From positions 39,224,862-39,288,861 of the forward strand of contig CM034233.1 in NCBI GenBank assembly GCA_019916065.1: 64,000 nt of DNA, given 5' to 3'. Below the pieces are notes generated by a model. The model ran no database searches. It was given only the letters and a program-made list of their open reading frames with translations, and was not told where the DNA came from. Of this stretch, positions 11,397 through 22,604 are shown in pieces. The position numbers and the translations under genes were made by a program. How positions within the stretch are numbered: position 1 is the stretch's first letter; each line of letters starts with the position of its first letter. The stretch comes from Vitellaria paradoxa. Lineage: Eukaryota; Streptophyta; Magnoliopsida; Ericales; Sapotaceae.

Positions 11397-12272
11397 CTAT
11401 GATGTAAAAATAGATAAATTGACTTGTATAACATATATACCTAAAGCGGTAGTCTCACTACCCTTCTTCTTTTTCAAATCCTCCACATATAGTTTGCAAT
11501 TTCTCTTCCAATGACCTGGTTCATTGTAGAAAAAACAAACTCCTTCCTTGGGTGGCTTGGCCTTGGACTGGGGCTTGGGTTTTTTAGCTTTGGTCTCAGC
11601 TTTTGCTTTGCCCTTGCCCTTGTCATTAGCATTCCTCTTCTTGCCCTTTCTCTTTTGAACCAACAGAACATTATTATTTGTCTTAATATTCTGTTCAACA
11701 TTCTTAAGCATCCCATGCAGCTCCATTATTGACTTGTCCATTTTGTGCATGTTATAGTTCATCACAAAATGATCATAGCTGGGAGGTAAAGAGGCTAGGA
11801 TCAGATCCTTAGTCAACTCCCTGCTAATTGGAGTACCAAGCTTCTAAAGCATGTCTATATAACTCTTCATCTTGAGTACATGTGTACTCACAGAGCTACT
11901 CGGAGCCATTTTACAAGATTTTAATCCTTTTGTGACTGCAAACCTCTCATGTCTTGCTTGCTCTTAGAACATTTCCTTAAGGTGTACGATCATATTGTAT
12001 GCCTCTATGTCTTCCATTTACTTCTGAAGCTCAGGATCCATAGTAGCAAGCATGATGCAAGTCACATCCAACGAGTCTTCTTTGTGCTAAGCATTCTTTT
12101 CAGCTCTTGGAGCATTATCAGCAGGTCCATTAGGGATCGATTCATCGATCGCATATAACTTCCTCTCATGCTTAAGAACAATTCTTAAGTTTCGATACCA
12201 GTCAAGGAAGTTTGTGCCATTCAGTTTTTCTTTGTCAAGAATTGATCGCAAGGTTGTGTTATTTGTTGCCAT
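11397..12272 (-). pseudogene. Copia gag, broken
   Basis: The frame starts at the ATG at 12272 (MATNNTTLRSILDKEKLNGT, then NFLDWYRNLRIVLK), the N-terminus of a copia-type gag. After stops and a gap it resumes at 11816 with SYDHFVMNYNMHKM, a Lys-rich linker and the zinc knuckle CFFYNEPGHWKRNC. The knuckle's second Cys has become Tyr, so zinc binding would be weakened. Gag would form the particle in a live element. Confidence 0.85.
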
Positions 12273-13880
12273 GATCTACATATAGAGGTATGCAAAGTTA
12301 ATTATCTTTATTTAAGCCATTTTACATGCTCCCACTATTTTATCAAATTAATAACCCTCTAATATTAATTTGGAAACCTTTTAACATTCGATGTTTCTTA
12401 GTGGGTCAAGATCCATATTTCACTAAACATTGAGTCAGCTGTAGCATGACGCTCAAAATTTAGTTATTTAGGTAGGAAACCCTTTCCAATTACATCACAT
12501 GTAACTCTTGCTATGGGATTGACATCACATGTCCTGGCCTACTAATCCCATTTAATGCCATAGGCCCAAAACCATTTTGATAGCAGCATTATCCACCCTA
12601 CCTAACTAGGATAGTCTATTGCACCCTGCTTTGGCAGAACCTACAATTGGACGATCTAAGCCTTCAAAGGTGTCGAACCATGGAAGGCAATTTTATGACT
12701 TAATATTATAGGAGGGATTTTAATATTTTAATTAATTTTATTTGCTATATAGGACTGACTTTGGTCAACACATGCATCACATACATCTCATATATGACAT
12801 CTCATGTATATATAAATAAAAACATAAAGATAAAAGTGTCATAGCATGGCCCATAAACAAGGTTGACCTGTATAGATCAACCGATGATCTATCATCTCCT
12901 TGGCTTATATCCATCAATATGGATCTTCCTGATTGCCACCATCGGTCTCCGTGCTGTACATTACAACAACAACCTATATTCTATCCTAGTACCATTACTA
13001 GTTAAAATAAAAGGTGGCACGTAGGCCAAAAACAAATTATCAACACACAGGTCGAACTAAAACCCAAAACCAAGAATAAACCTACCAATCACATAAAACT
13101 AAAAGGGCCATGCTATACACCATGCATTCAACATAAGGCACGCATGTAACATTCTTATAACACAAAACACATGATAGAAAGCGCGTTCTATGTTAAGCAA
13201 ATTTAATTAGTGCCTATGCAACAGGGCAACGTGGGCGGTCCCACTAGCCAGTTAACGGGCAGGGGTCAAGGGGACAGCGTCTCCTGCGGGGTTTCCAGGG
13301 CAACGCCCTAGAAGGTAGATGAAATTACAAATTAGTATTTGTAAAATTCATTCAAAAAACCTCGAGAAAAACGTCCTTAATAGTACACAGGTCTTGATAC
13401 AAACATCCTTAAATTTTCTAAGAAATTTGTATGTCTATGTATTGACATGATTCTGGACAGTCCAGAATTCATTATATTCCCAGGGCACATTCGTGGCAAG
13501 ACAATGTGTGTTCTTACACAATCATCAACATGTCTGTGTATCACGTTGTGTCACACACAACGAATAGGGTTTCTATTCAAGAACCCTAATTTTAATTCTG
13601 TCATCCCGATCCCATAACCCCACAGATTCCTAACCTACGTCAATCTAATTGACAACATCGCCTTACCATATAATTTAACTATTTTAATTAATCTGATTAA
13701 TCGCGATATTATTCTATAAACTCTTTATGAATAAAATTAACTGATCAACTAATTCACCAAAACGAATTCAAAACTATTCAAAATTTAATCCTAATGAATC
13801 CAATCTGATCGAATTTTAAAAACGAATTCATAGTATCACATGCAACATAAAACCGATTTCAATTCAATCGTAAAGCACAA

Positions 13881-13895
13881 GTTGCTCTGATACCA
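13881..13895 (-). other. Primer-binding site of the minus-strand copia
   Basis: On the minus strand 13895-13881 reads TGGTATCAGAGCAAC, a perfect initiator-Met site, placed one base inside the LTR. Between it and the gag ATG lies a non-coding leader of about 1.6 kb. Confidence 0.9.
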
Positions 13896-13896
13896 C

Positions 13897-14487
13897 TGTT
13901 GGGTTTTAAGGTTTCTTAAAAACCTTTTTTTTTTCAGCCAATTGATAAAATAAAACCCTAAACAGCCTAGGATCTATGTGTTTAACGATTAATTGTGCCA
14001 TAAGGAATTTCGAAAATTGCCTCTCAGGAGAGTTATGAATCAGATGATAGAGCGAATCGTAAGATGCTACAGATAGTGAGCACCCTCAACGGTATCCACA
14101 CACGAACGAACACCCAACAAATTGAGATGTGTGCTAGCACTCAATCACGAATCCAATTCGTGCAGGAAAAATCTCACAAGAAAACATGATTTTTCTTTTC
14201 TCTTTCATTTTTTGGGTCTGCAGAATTTCTTTGTGGGTCTGATACAACGTAATGACGTCTGCTCAGAAAACCTAGGAGAAGCTGTCTATATCTATATATA
14301 GACTAGCAAAAAACCCTAATGAGAGAATAATAAGAAAATAATAATATTTAATAAAATATTTTATTAAATATTATTATCATCATTATTATTATCAAATTTA
14401 ATATAATATATTATTATGTTATTTGTTATTTTCTCAAAATAATATATATATCATATATATATATATATATATATATATTATTCAACA
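13897..14487 (-). repeat. 5' LTR of the minus-strand copia
   Basis: 591 bases bounded by TGTTG and CAACA inverted ends and directly next to the primer-binding site. An (AT)n run lies near the outer end (about 14450-14480). Right of it gypsy LTR sequence resumes at 14488. Confidence 0.88.
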
Positions 14488-14602
14488 ATATCGATGATTA
14501 TAATTCATCGTGAATTGAATTTGAATTGGATCTTATTTATTTTATTTAGTTTTTTACATTCTCATACCGTCCGTTCTAGACAATTAAGTTAGGGGCGTGA
14601 TA
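14488..14602 (+). repeat. End of 3' LTR of the Tekay-like element
   Basis: Aligns with 4884-5001 of the 5' LTR: GATTATAATTCAT, GGATCTTATTTATTTTATTT and TAAGTTAGGGGCG are shared. The last base pair is TA instead of CA. It is followed by the target duplication ACTTA at 14603-14607. Confidence 0.85.
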
Positions 14603-14607
14603 ACTTA

Positions 14608-16202
14608 TACTAACATATATCATTTCATATTATATATATATATAATAGAGTTTAGCAACGACGCTACGTTACGTAGAACTTAACTTACACTGCGATTGTG
14701 ACACGTAGCACCTAACTTACACTGCGATTGTGACACGTAGCACCTAACTACATTACACCACATAATACCTAATATGCACTACTGTTATAATACATGTCTG
14801 GTTGTGACACGTGACACATAATTATAGTTATCTTAATTATCTTATAAAGAAATTAGTATTTTACAGAGTTACTATTTATTTACAATTTTTAATTTTATTC
14901 AAACTGAAATGTTTATAGATATTACTTGGTATTTTTATTTAATCTACACTTCCATTTATCATATAATTTTTTTATTTTTATTTTTATTTGAAACATATTC
15001 TTATTTTTTATTTTTTTATTTTAACAAATTATTATTTAAAACATAATCAATATTATTATAATTATTAAACATGACAATGCAAAAAAAAAAAAAAAAAAAC
15101 ATTTACACTGTTAAATAAAGGTTTTAATAATAAATATTATTATTATTATTAAACAAAATAATGCAAAAAAAAAAATAGCCTGTTAAATAAAGAATTTAAT
15201 TTATTAACTTAAATTTATAATTATAATTATCTTATAATTTTTAATTTTTTATTTTTATATTTTATTTATTAAAAAATATAAAAAAATATTAGAAATTAAA
15301 AAAACATATCATATTAAATTAAATATATATAAAGTAAAGTTTAGGAATGCCGCTGCCCCACATAGGACCTAATTTGCACTGTATTGTAACACATGACACC
15401 TAATTATAATTATTTAAAAAATTTTATTTTTTATATAAATCCATTTATAATTATTTATAGTGCTCTAATCTAAATGGGATAGACCTCTCCCATATTCTAA
15501 CTAATCAAAAAATTTTATTTATTTTATATATTAATTATTTTAAGTAATTTTATTTATCATATAAGAAGAATTCTTTTTGTTTTGTAAGTTTTTCAAATAT
15601 ATTATTTAATTTATAGTTATTGATGGTGTTCCAATTTATCTAGTTAATTATTTTAAAGAATTTTATTTATTATATGAGTCTACTATTCTAAATTTTTCAT
15701 ATATATTATTTAATTTATAATTATTCATGTTGTTCTTATCTAAGTGGAATAGGACTCTCATAAATTCTAATTAATCAAATATTTTTTATTTATTTTATAT
15801 ATTAATAATAAATTAAATATATATAAAGTAGAGTATGGAAACACTGCTGCGCCACGTAGGACTAAATCGCACTATGATTATAACACATGTCACCTAATTA
15901 TAATTACTTTAAAGAATTTTATTTATATATGAGTCTATTTATAATTATTTATGGCAATCTAATCTAAATGGGATAGACTTCTCCCATATTCTAACTAATC
16001 AAATAATTTTTATTTATTTTATATATTATTATTTTAAATAATTTTATGTATCATATAAGAAGAATTTTATTTATTTTATAAGTCTTTCATATATGTTATT
16101 TAATTTATAATTATTCATGGTGTTCTAATGTTAATTATTTTGAAGAATTTTATTTATTATATGAGTCTAGTATTCTAAATTTTTCATATATATTATTTAA
16201 AC
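14608..16202. repeat. AT-rich repeat family, three related copies
   Basis: Three units begin with TATATATA(A)(A/T)AGAGTTTAGCAACG-like sequence at about 14630, 15330 and 15820. Each continues with CACGTAGGACCTAA-, ACTGTGATTGTGACACGTGA- and CACCTAATTATAATTATC-like words. The first unit is about 700 bases and closely resembles 34862-35700, including its internal order, so this is a dispersed non-coding family. In the first unit a 32-base segment is tandemly doubled (14684-14747). A Helitron relation is possible because the related copy at 34862 leads up to a Helitron-like 3' end, but no TC start is certain. Confidence 0.65.
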
Positions 16203-16420
16203 AGGATAAATGCACATGCCTTACACGTGTATATTTAATTTATATATATATATATATATATATAAATTTAAAAAATAAGGTAACAATTAAAAATAGAAAT
16301 ACTAATTTTAAAAATAAATTTACATTATAATTTTTATATAATTTCTTGCTTGCCCCTATTTGCTCTGTTGTTTTTAATAATGAAAATGATATTCCTTTTC
16401 TTTGGGATCCTCTAACACTC
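16203..16420 (-). mobile_element. Decayed Helitron-like 3' end
   Basis: The plus sequence ACAGGATAAATGCACATG then CCTTACACGTGTATATTT aligns word for word with the better preserved minus-strand Helitron end at 31405-31440, where CTAG and a CGTGCATTGCACG hairpin are intact. Both are followed by similar AT-rich sequence. Here the hairpin and CTAG are mutated. The other end of the element is not identified. Confidence 0.45.
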
Positions 16421-16470
16421 AAGTGTATATCTTAGAATATTCTTTGGATGGACAAAGGAGCAACGTAGAT

Positions 16471-16768
16471 ATAAAGTTGGCATCAATTTAGCATATACAC
16501 AATTGTTGGATGTACCACACTTGAGAAAGAAAGGAGAGGCAAATATTTTGAAATAACTCAACCCATGAACTCAGTAAACTGTTCATTGCCCAGAAACAAA
16601 AAACACGTAAAACCAACATTAGACATAAACTTAGCATTAATTTAACATATACACAATTGTTGGATGTACCACGCTTGAGAAAGAAAGGAGAGGCAAATAT
16701 TTTGAAATAACACAACTTATGAATTCAATAGACTGTTCATTGACCAAAAAACATGTAAAACCAACATT
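16471..16768. repeat. Tandem duplication, 154-bp unit
   Basis: Unit 1 at 16471-16624 and unit 2 at 16625-16768 share ACAATTGTTGGATGTACCAC, GAGAAAGAAAGGAGAGGC and AAATATTTTGAAATAAC in the same order. The offset is 154 bases. Open minus-strand frames across it are shadows of the repetition. Confidence 0.85.
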
Positions 16769-17466
16769 CTGATGAGAAAGAGCATTATCAAAACAAAGAA
16801 ATAGAAATATTTTGCATACGTCCACAACATTACTTGACCAACGATCCCTCCACAAAAATCTTTAACCACCTACCTACAGAAACCTACATACACTAAACAT
16901 TCCAATAGTGCTAAGAGAGATGGAGTATAATTTGGATAGATTACATTCAATACTCATTAAGACAACTTTTGACTTTTTTTTTAGGGGGTCATATGCACAG
17001 GGTAACGTGGTGCAGATGCCAAAAACTAGCCTGGTGGTTGGTCTAACATATTTGATAACCCCAAGCCTTATTCCATGTAATCAATCTTAATAACCTTAGA
17101 TAGTCTCGTGGGACAATTTGGTGTATCCTCATGGCTGGTGCTTCCTCACCACTTACTCTACCATAGCATTAAATGTAGTTTTCATTGTTGATTTATAAGA
17201 TTTTCATTCATGCTTGCTTACAAATCAAGACATATAACCTTAAGTTGCAATCTTTCAAGAGCCAAACGAATATAATTAACAACATATGATAAATGATTCT
17301 TTTGCACAGGGAACTAGGATGAAAAAGTACACACAAATGAATTTGCCTTTTTTCTTCGACTGCTTGACTTTGAGCTTTAGGCTCTTTTTCAAGTGACATT
17401 GAGCAATGCTTAATTCACATAACATACCATCACTCATCAAAGGAGCCAAAAACCCATTGTTAACAC
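16769..17466. other. Unassigned sequence left of the copia insertion
   Basis: Moderately complex sequence with several short minus-strand frames (for example around 17208-17399) but no domain I recognise. It ends in the copia target duplication AACAC. The same host sequence resumes at 22605. Confidence 0.4.
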
Positions 17467-17646
17467 TGTTGATGTACATTAATAGAAGCATTAATTCAGT
17501 TAATGTATCTAGTTTATATTCATCCAATGTATCTAGTCCTAAGTTGTGTAAAGAGTCACCAATGTAAATGTTAGCTAAGTATATAAAGACACACAAGAAC
17601 CCAGTTGGGTGTGTGTGGAATTCAGTCCATTTCAGTAGTTTTAACA
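17467..17646 (+). repeat. 5' LTR (180 bp) of the copia
   Basis: Starts TGTTGATGTAC and ends TTTTAACA. It contains a likely TATA box (AGTATATAAAG, about 17578-17588) and is directly followed by the primer-binding site. Confidence 0.95.
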
Positions 17647-17660
17647 TGGTATCAGAGCGG
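17647..17660 (+). other. Primary primer-binding site
   Basis: TGGTATCAGAGCGG immediately abuts the LTR and is a perfect initiator-Met match over its first 12 bases. Confidence 0.92.
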
Positions 17661-17728
17661 GCTTTTAATTGGGCCTCACCATAGTCCACGCTAAGCCTAT
17701 ATCCATGTGGGCTAGCGTGAGGGAGGCT

Positions 17729-17874
17729 GTTAGATGTTGTCCCACATCGGCCTGAAGTAAAAATTACTTGTCCCTTATAAGAGATGGACGTCCCTCACTT
17801 TAACACCTAGGTTTTAAGGTTGAGGCCCCTACTCTTATGTGTTGTTGGGTTTCTTTAACATAGTATCAGAGCCA
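17729..17874 (+). repeat. Second LTR-like segment plus second primer-binding site in the leader
   Basis: 17729-17860 begins TGTTAGATGTTGTCCCACAT and ends TTTCTTTAACA, with LTR-style TG...CA ends, 132 bases. It is preceded by a purine-rich GTGAGGGAGGC that looks like a polypurine tract. It is followed at 17861-17874 by TAGTATCAGAGCCA, one mismatch from a Met primer-binding site. The sequence is unrelated to the element's own 180-bp LTR. It looks like a foreign LTR with its flanking PPT and PBS, embedded in this leader. Confidence 0.7.
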
Positions 17875-18287
17875 GTTATGCTCCTGGTACTCATCTGATC
17901 AGTGCAGCAATGCAATTTGGAACCACCGTTGGTGGTACAAAGCACAAGTTTCTCCTCTCCGCTACTGTTTGAATCAAAGTCTATTAGCTGTCGGAGTCGC
18001 CTGCCGCCGACGAGTCCAGCCGTTGAGATCCCGTCGCCGGAAAGTAGCTCACGCGCCCTCCGTCGCCAGCGCGTGAGTCCCATGCGCAGTAGCTTTGACA
18101 ACGCGTGAACGCGCGTGGGCCATCGTCGCCTTCTGTGCTTTCTCCGGTGAAGTTGTCCTGCTCCGGCGAGCCTATTTATGGCCTTTGTTTGAGTTCTGAA
18201 CCTGTTTCTCGAAGTTCTTCAGTTCCGCTGCCCTTCAGTTGTCAAATTTACTATTCTTCTTAAATCCAGCAAGGTCATTCTGTTCTA

Positions 18288-21200
18288 ATGGCCTCCTCAA
18301 ATTCACCAGCTGAGCAGAAGCTTCTCAGTCCCATTTCCATGCCTCAGCAGCTGACTACCAGGAAATTGAATGGTACTAATTACATTCAATGGTCTAAGGC
18401 CATCAAGGTTGCAGTGACGGGGTATGGAAAACAGAAACACTTGACTGAGTCTGCTCCACCAGAGACTGATTCTAAGCATGATGCTTGGATCCAAGGGGAT
18501 GCTCATCTTGTTAGTTTACTATGGAATTCAATGGAACCCAACATCGCCGACATGTGTACACACCTTGACACCTGTAAGGATATTTGGGAATATGTTCGCC
18601 TACTATTTTCTAGTGATCTTACTCGTATGTATGATCTATCCCAAGAATTCTTGCAACTTCAACAATCCAGCAGACCAGTCACTGAATACTTTGCCTCCTT
18701 GAAGCGTGTTCATGAGGAGTTAAATTCTCTCCAGCCCTTATCAACTGATGTCAATGTGATGCAAAAACAAAGAGAACAGATGGTTGTACTTTGTTTCCTT
18801 ACTGGGCTAGATCCTGAGTTTGAACCTGTTAAGGCTCAAATTCTTAGTGAAGCTTCACTTCCCTCATTCGCTGAAACGTACTCTCGAGTCATGAGAGCTG
18901 CATCTATGGATCAATCAAATACTGTTGATGCCACACGAACTGCCCTAGCCAGTCAGATAACTATCGAAAGTAAGAACTCCAGTCACATGATCTCATCTCA
19001 AAATTGGGATCAAGGGACTCGTGGCGGTCGTGGTCGTGGTCGTGGACGTGGAGGTCGTGGTGTAAGACCAAAATGTTCTAACTGTGGTCGTATTGGTCAT
19101 GCTAAGGAAACTTGCTGGAATCTTCATGGCAAGCCAGCTCATATGGTTCATACAGTTTCCTCTTATCCTTCTACAGATAAGCCCAGTACGAGTGAATCAC
19201 CAACGGTGACTCTTTCAGGAGAAGAGTATGCTAGATTCCTTCAGTTTTAGACAGCTCACCAGGCCTCTCTTCCCATAGCTTCACTAGCCCATCAAGATAA
19301 TTCTACCACTTGTGTGCCTTGGGTCATTGATTCTGGTGCTTCAGATCATATGTCTAGTTCTTCGTCATTATTCTCTAATATTCAGTGTTCTACCATTCCT
19401 AGTGTTACTACGGCTAATGGGTCATCTAATCCAGTTAAGGGTATCGGTAAAGTTTATACATCTTTACCATTATCCTCTGTTTTATATGTTCCTTCCTTGT
19501 CTTTCAATCTCCTATCTGTTAGTAAACTCACCAAACAACTGAATTGTTCAATGACTTTCTTTCCTAACTCTGTGGTTATTCAGGATTTAAAGACGAGGAA
19601 GAAGATTGGAGAAGGGCATGAAGCTCAGGGACTCTATTATCTGACTGATTCGTCTTCACCTCCATCTACCTCTTGTTCTACTGTTGCTGCTCCCATTGAA
19701 GTTCACTGTCGTCTTGGTCATCCGTCCTTTGATAAGCTAAAGTCCATGGTTTCCAGTTTGAGTCAAGTTCAGTCTTTAAATTGTGAGTCTTATCAGTTAG
19801 GAAAGCATCACCGTGCTTCCTTTAGTCCTAGAGTCAATAATCGTTCGTCTAGTCTTTTTGATTTGGTCCATTCTGATGTATGGGGCCCAAGTCGTGTTGT
19901 TTCAAAATTGGGCTTTAAGTATTTTATTACTTTTATTGATGACTTCTCCCGTCTTACATGGATTTATCTAATGAAAGATCATTCTGAGTTGTTATCCATT
20001 TTTCAATCTTTTTGTGCTGAAATTAAAACTCAATTTGGTGTGACTATCAAAGTTCTGCGCAGTGATAATGCCAAAGAATATTTTTCAAAACCTTTTACTG
20101 ACTTTATGTCCTCATTTGGCATGATTCATCAGTCTTCTTGTTCTCGTACTCCACAACAAAATGGAGTTGCTGAACGCAAGAACTTGCATCTTATTGAGAC
20201 TGCTCGTTGCCTTATGTTTCACATGAAAGTTCCAAAGGTTTTTTAGGGGGATGCTATTCTTACTGCATGCTATTTAATTAATAGAATGCTTTCATCTGTT
20301 CTGCAAGGTCGCTCTCCTTATTCTGTGATGTTTCCTAACACACCTTTGTTTTCTCTTCCTCCACGAATCTTTGGATGTGTTGCTTTTGTTCATCAGCTTG
20401 ATAGTAGTGTTGACAAGCTTGATCCTCGTGCTATTAAGTGTGTCTTTTTGGGGTACTCTCGGTTACAGAAAGGATATCGATGTTACAGTCCATCACTTCA
20501 TCGATATTTTGTATGTGCTGATGTTTCATTCTTTGAGAATACTTCTTTCTTCTCTGATAATTCTTCTTTAACTGATTTGAATGAGAGTCTTCCTTTGCCT
20601 ATTATTTCTCCTCTTTGTCTTTCACGTCTTGATTTGCAGGTTTATACCCGACGGCAGCCAGCTACCGAGTCCTCTACTGCTTCAGGCACTCCATCTTTTC
20701 TACCTCCGTCTTCAGATCCTGTTCCTGAGTCAAATCTTAGTGACCTTGACCTTCCTGTTGCCCTTCGAAAAGGTAAACGCACTTGCACTACTCACCCTAT
20801 TTCTAATTTTGTATCTTATACAGCTTTGTCTCCCACTTATTCTGCTTTTGTTACCTCATTGTCTTCTTTATCCATTCCTAACTCTGTATCTAAAGCTCTT
20901 TCTCATTCTGGGTGGCGTAATGCTATGGAAGAAGAGATGTTAGCTCTTCGAGCCAATGATACATGGGAACTGGTCACTCTTCCTCCTGACAAGTCAACCG
21001 TTGGATGTCGATGGGTGTACAATGTCAAAGTTCATCCTGATGGTTCTGTTGATCGGTTGAAAGCACGACTTGTTGCTAAAGGATACACTCAAGTATATGG
21101 GCTGAATTTTTCAGAAACTTTTTCTCCTGTGGCCAAGATTTCATCCGCGCGCCTCCTTATCTCTCTTGCAGCTATTTTTCACTGGTCTCTTCATCAGCTT

Positions 21201-22412
21201 GATGTTAAAAATGCGTTTCTCCATGGCGATCTCACCGAAGAAGTGTATATGGAGCAACCTCCTGGATTTGTTGCTCAGGGGGAATCTGGACTAGTGTGCA
21301 AGTTAAAGAAGTCACTACATGGCTTGAAGCAATCTCCTCGTGCATGGTTTGGTCGATTTAGTGATGTGGTGATAAAATTTGGGTTGATACGTTGTGGTGT
21401 TGACCATTCTGTCTTCTACCGCCACTCTGATCAGGGAAAGATATGGCTATTGGTTTATGTGGACGATATTGTAATCACAGGAGATGACACATAAGGAATT
21501 AATGATCTGAAGATATTCCTTCAAGCCAAGTTCAACACTAAGGATTTGGGTACACTGAAATACTTCTTGGGCATTAAGATTGCACGGTCACATGAGGGTA
21601 TTGCTCTTTCTCAAAGAAAATATGTCCTTGACCTACTAGCTGAGACAGGAATGTTAGGATCCAAACCTATTGATACTCCAATGGATCCTAATGTAAAGCT
21701 TCTTGCAGATAAGGGATAATTACTAGATGATCCTGGTCGATATCGCAGATTAGTTGAGAAGCTCAATTACTTGATAGTCACACGACCAGATATATCCTTT
21801 GCCACAAGTGTAGTCAGCCAATTTCTTGATGCACCTCGCTCTAGTCACTGGGATGCAGTGGTTCGTATTCTGAGATATCTAAAAGGTGCACCAGGATAGG
21901 GTTTATTGTATCGAGATAATGGTCACACTCTTGTCCAAGGATATACAGATGCTGATTGGGCCGGTTCTCCATTAGATAGAAGGTCCACTACTGGATATTG
22001 TATCTTTGTGGGAGGAAATCTAGTATCCTGGAAGAGTAAGAAGCAAACTGTAGTGGCAAGATCGAGTGTAGAGTCAGAGTATAGGGCTATGGCCTATACA
22101 TCTTGTGAATTAATTTGGATGAGTCATATGTTAGATGAATTGGGAGTTTCTGTATCACAGCCAATAAAATTGTTTTGTGATAATCAACCTGCTATTCATA
22201 TAGCTTCTAATCCGGTGTTTCATAAAAGAACCAAACACATTGAGGTTGATTGTCACTTCATTAGGGAGAAAATTCTTCAGAATGTTATCAAGACTAGTCA
22301 TGTAAAGTCTGAAGATCAATTGGCTGATTTGTTTACTAAAGCTCTAGGGGGAGCTAGGGTGAGATATCTTTGTAACAAGCTTGGAACATATGATATATAT
22401 ACTCCAGCTTGA
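18288..22412 (+). pseudogene. Copia gag-pol polyprotein with five nonsense codons, no frameshift
   Basis: One reading frame runs 1375 codons from the ATG at 18288. It is interrupted by TAG 19248, TAG 20244, TAA 21492, TAA 21717 and TAG 21897, and by no frameshift. Domains in order: gag with zinc knuckle CSNCGRIGHAKETC (about residues 262-275); protease IDSGASDHM (about 345); integrase with HCRLGHPSFDKL, catalytic blocks FDLVHSDVWGP, VLRSDNAKEYF and PQQNGVAERKN; reverse transcriptase with KNAFLHGDL and YVDDIVITGDD; RNase H with GYTDADWAGSPLDRRSTTGY. In the integrase zinc finger the first Cys is kept but the second reads Tyr (CESYQLGKH), so the HHCC motif is damaged as well. A live element would use these for particle formation, maturation, cDNA synthesis and insertion. 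This copy cannot make a full polyprotein. Confidence 0.93.
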
Positions 22413-22419
22413 GGGGGAG
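22408..22419 (+). other. Polypurine tract of the copia
   Basis: CTTGAGGGGGAG lies immediately before the 3' LTR and overlaps the last codons and stop of pol. This is the expected plus-strand priming site. Confidence 0.85.
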
Positions 22420-22599
22420 TGTTGATGTACATTAATAGAAGCATTAATTCAGTTAATGTATCTAGTCTATATTCATCTAATGTATCTAGTCCTAGGTAAT
22501 GTAAAGAGTCACCAATGTAAATGTTAGCTATGTATATAAAGACACACAAGAACCCAGTTGGGTGTGTGTGGAATTCAGTCCATTTCAATAGTTTTAACA
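22420..22599 (+). repeat. 3' LTR (180 bp) of the copia
   Basis: Same length and ends as the 5' copy, with about seven substitutions. Followed by the target duplication AACAC. Confidence 0.95.
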
Positions 22600-22604
22600 A
22601 ACAC

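Larger units (their letters stand above)
9262..14487 (-). mobile_element. Truncated Ty1/copia inserted in the gypsy 3' LTR
   Basis: Minus-strand copia with one LTR (13897-14487), primer-binding site (13881-13895), a leader of about 1.6 kb, gag (from 12272) and pol down to the YVDD motif of the reverse transcriptase. It stops there. The rest of the RT, the RNase H and the second LTR are absent, and the adjacent part of the gypsy LTR is missing too. A deletion after insertion is the simplest explanation. Domain order gag-PR-IN-RT shows the copia type. Gag and integrase sequences resemble those of the copia at 61568-63800. Confidence 0.88.
2631..14602 (+). mobile_element. Old Ty3/gypsy chromovirus (Tekay/Del-like), with nested insertions
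   Basis: The element is bounded by a 5-bp target-site duplication ACTTA (2626-2630 and 14603-14607). It starts TGTAATACCC and ends GTGATA, whose final CA has decayed to TA. It has a long 5' LTR (2631-5001), an initiator-Met primer-binding site, an eroded gag-pol interior (about 5019-9245), a purine-rich tract just before 9246, and a 3' LTR broken by a minus-strand copia. The last 115 bases (14488-14602) align with the end of the 5' LTR (about 4884-5001). Integrase and chromodomain remnants point to the Tekay (Del) lineage. All reading frames are destroyed, so it cannot encode its own proteins. The two LTR ends differ at many sites, consistent with an old insertion. Confidence 0.85.
17467..22599 (+). 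mobile_element. Complete Ty1/copia retrotransposon (Ale/Retrofit-like)
   Basis: A full-length element of 5133 bases, flanked by a perfect target duplication AACAC (17462-17466 and 22600-22604). It has two 180-bp LTRs, a Met primer-binding site, a leader, one gag-pol frame (18288-22412) and a polypurine tract before the 3' LTR. The LTRs differ at about 7 of 180 positions (near 4%). With a commonly used plant rate of 1.3e-8 per site per year, that means roughly 1.5 million years; this is an estimate. Short LTRs and the gag sequence suggest the Ale/Retrofit group. The lineage needs a tree to confirm. Confidence 0.93.
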
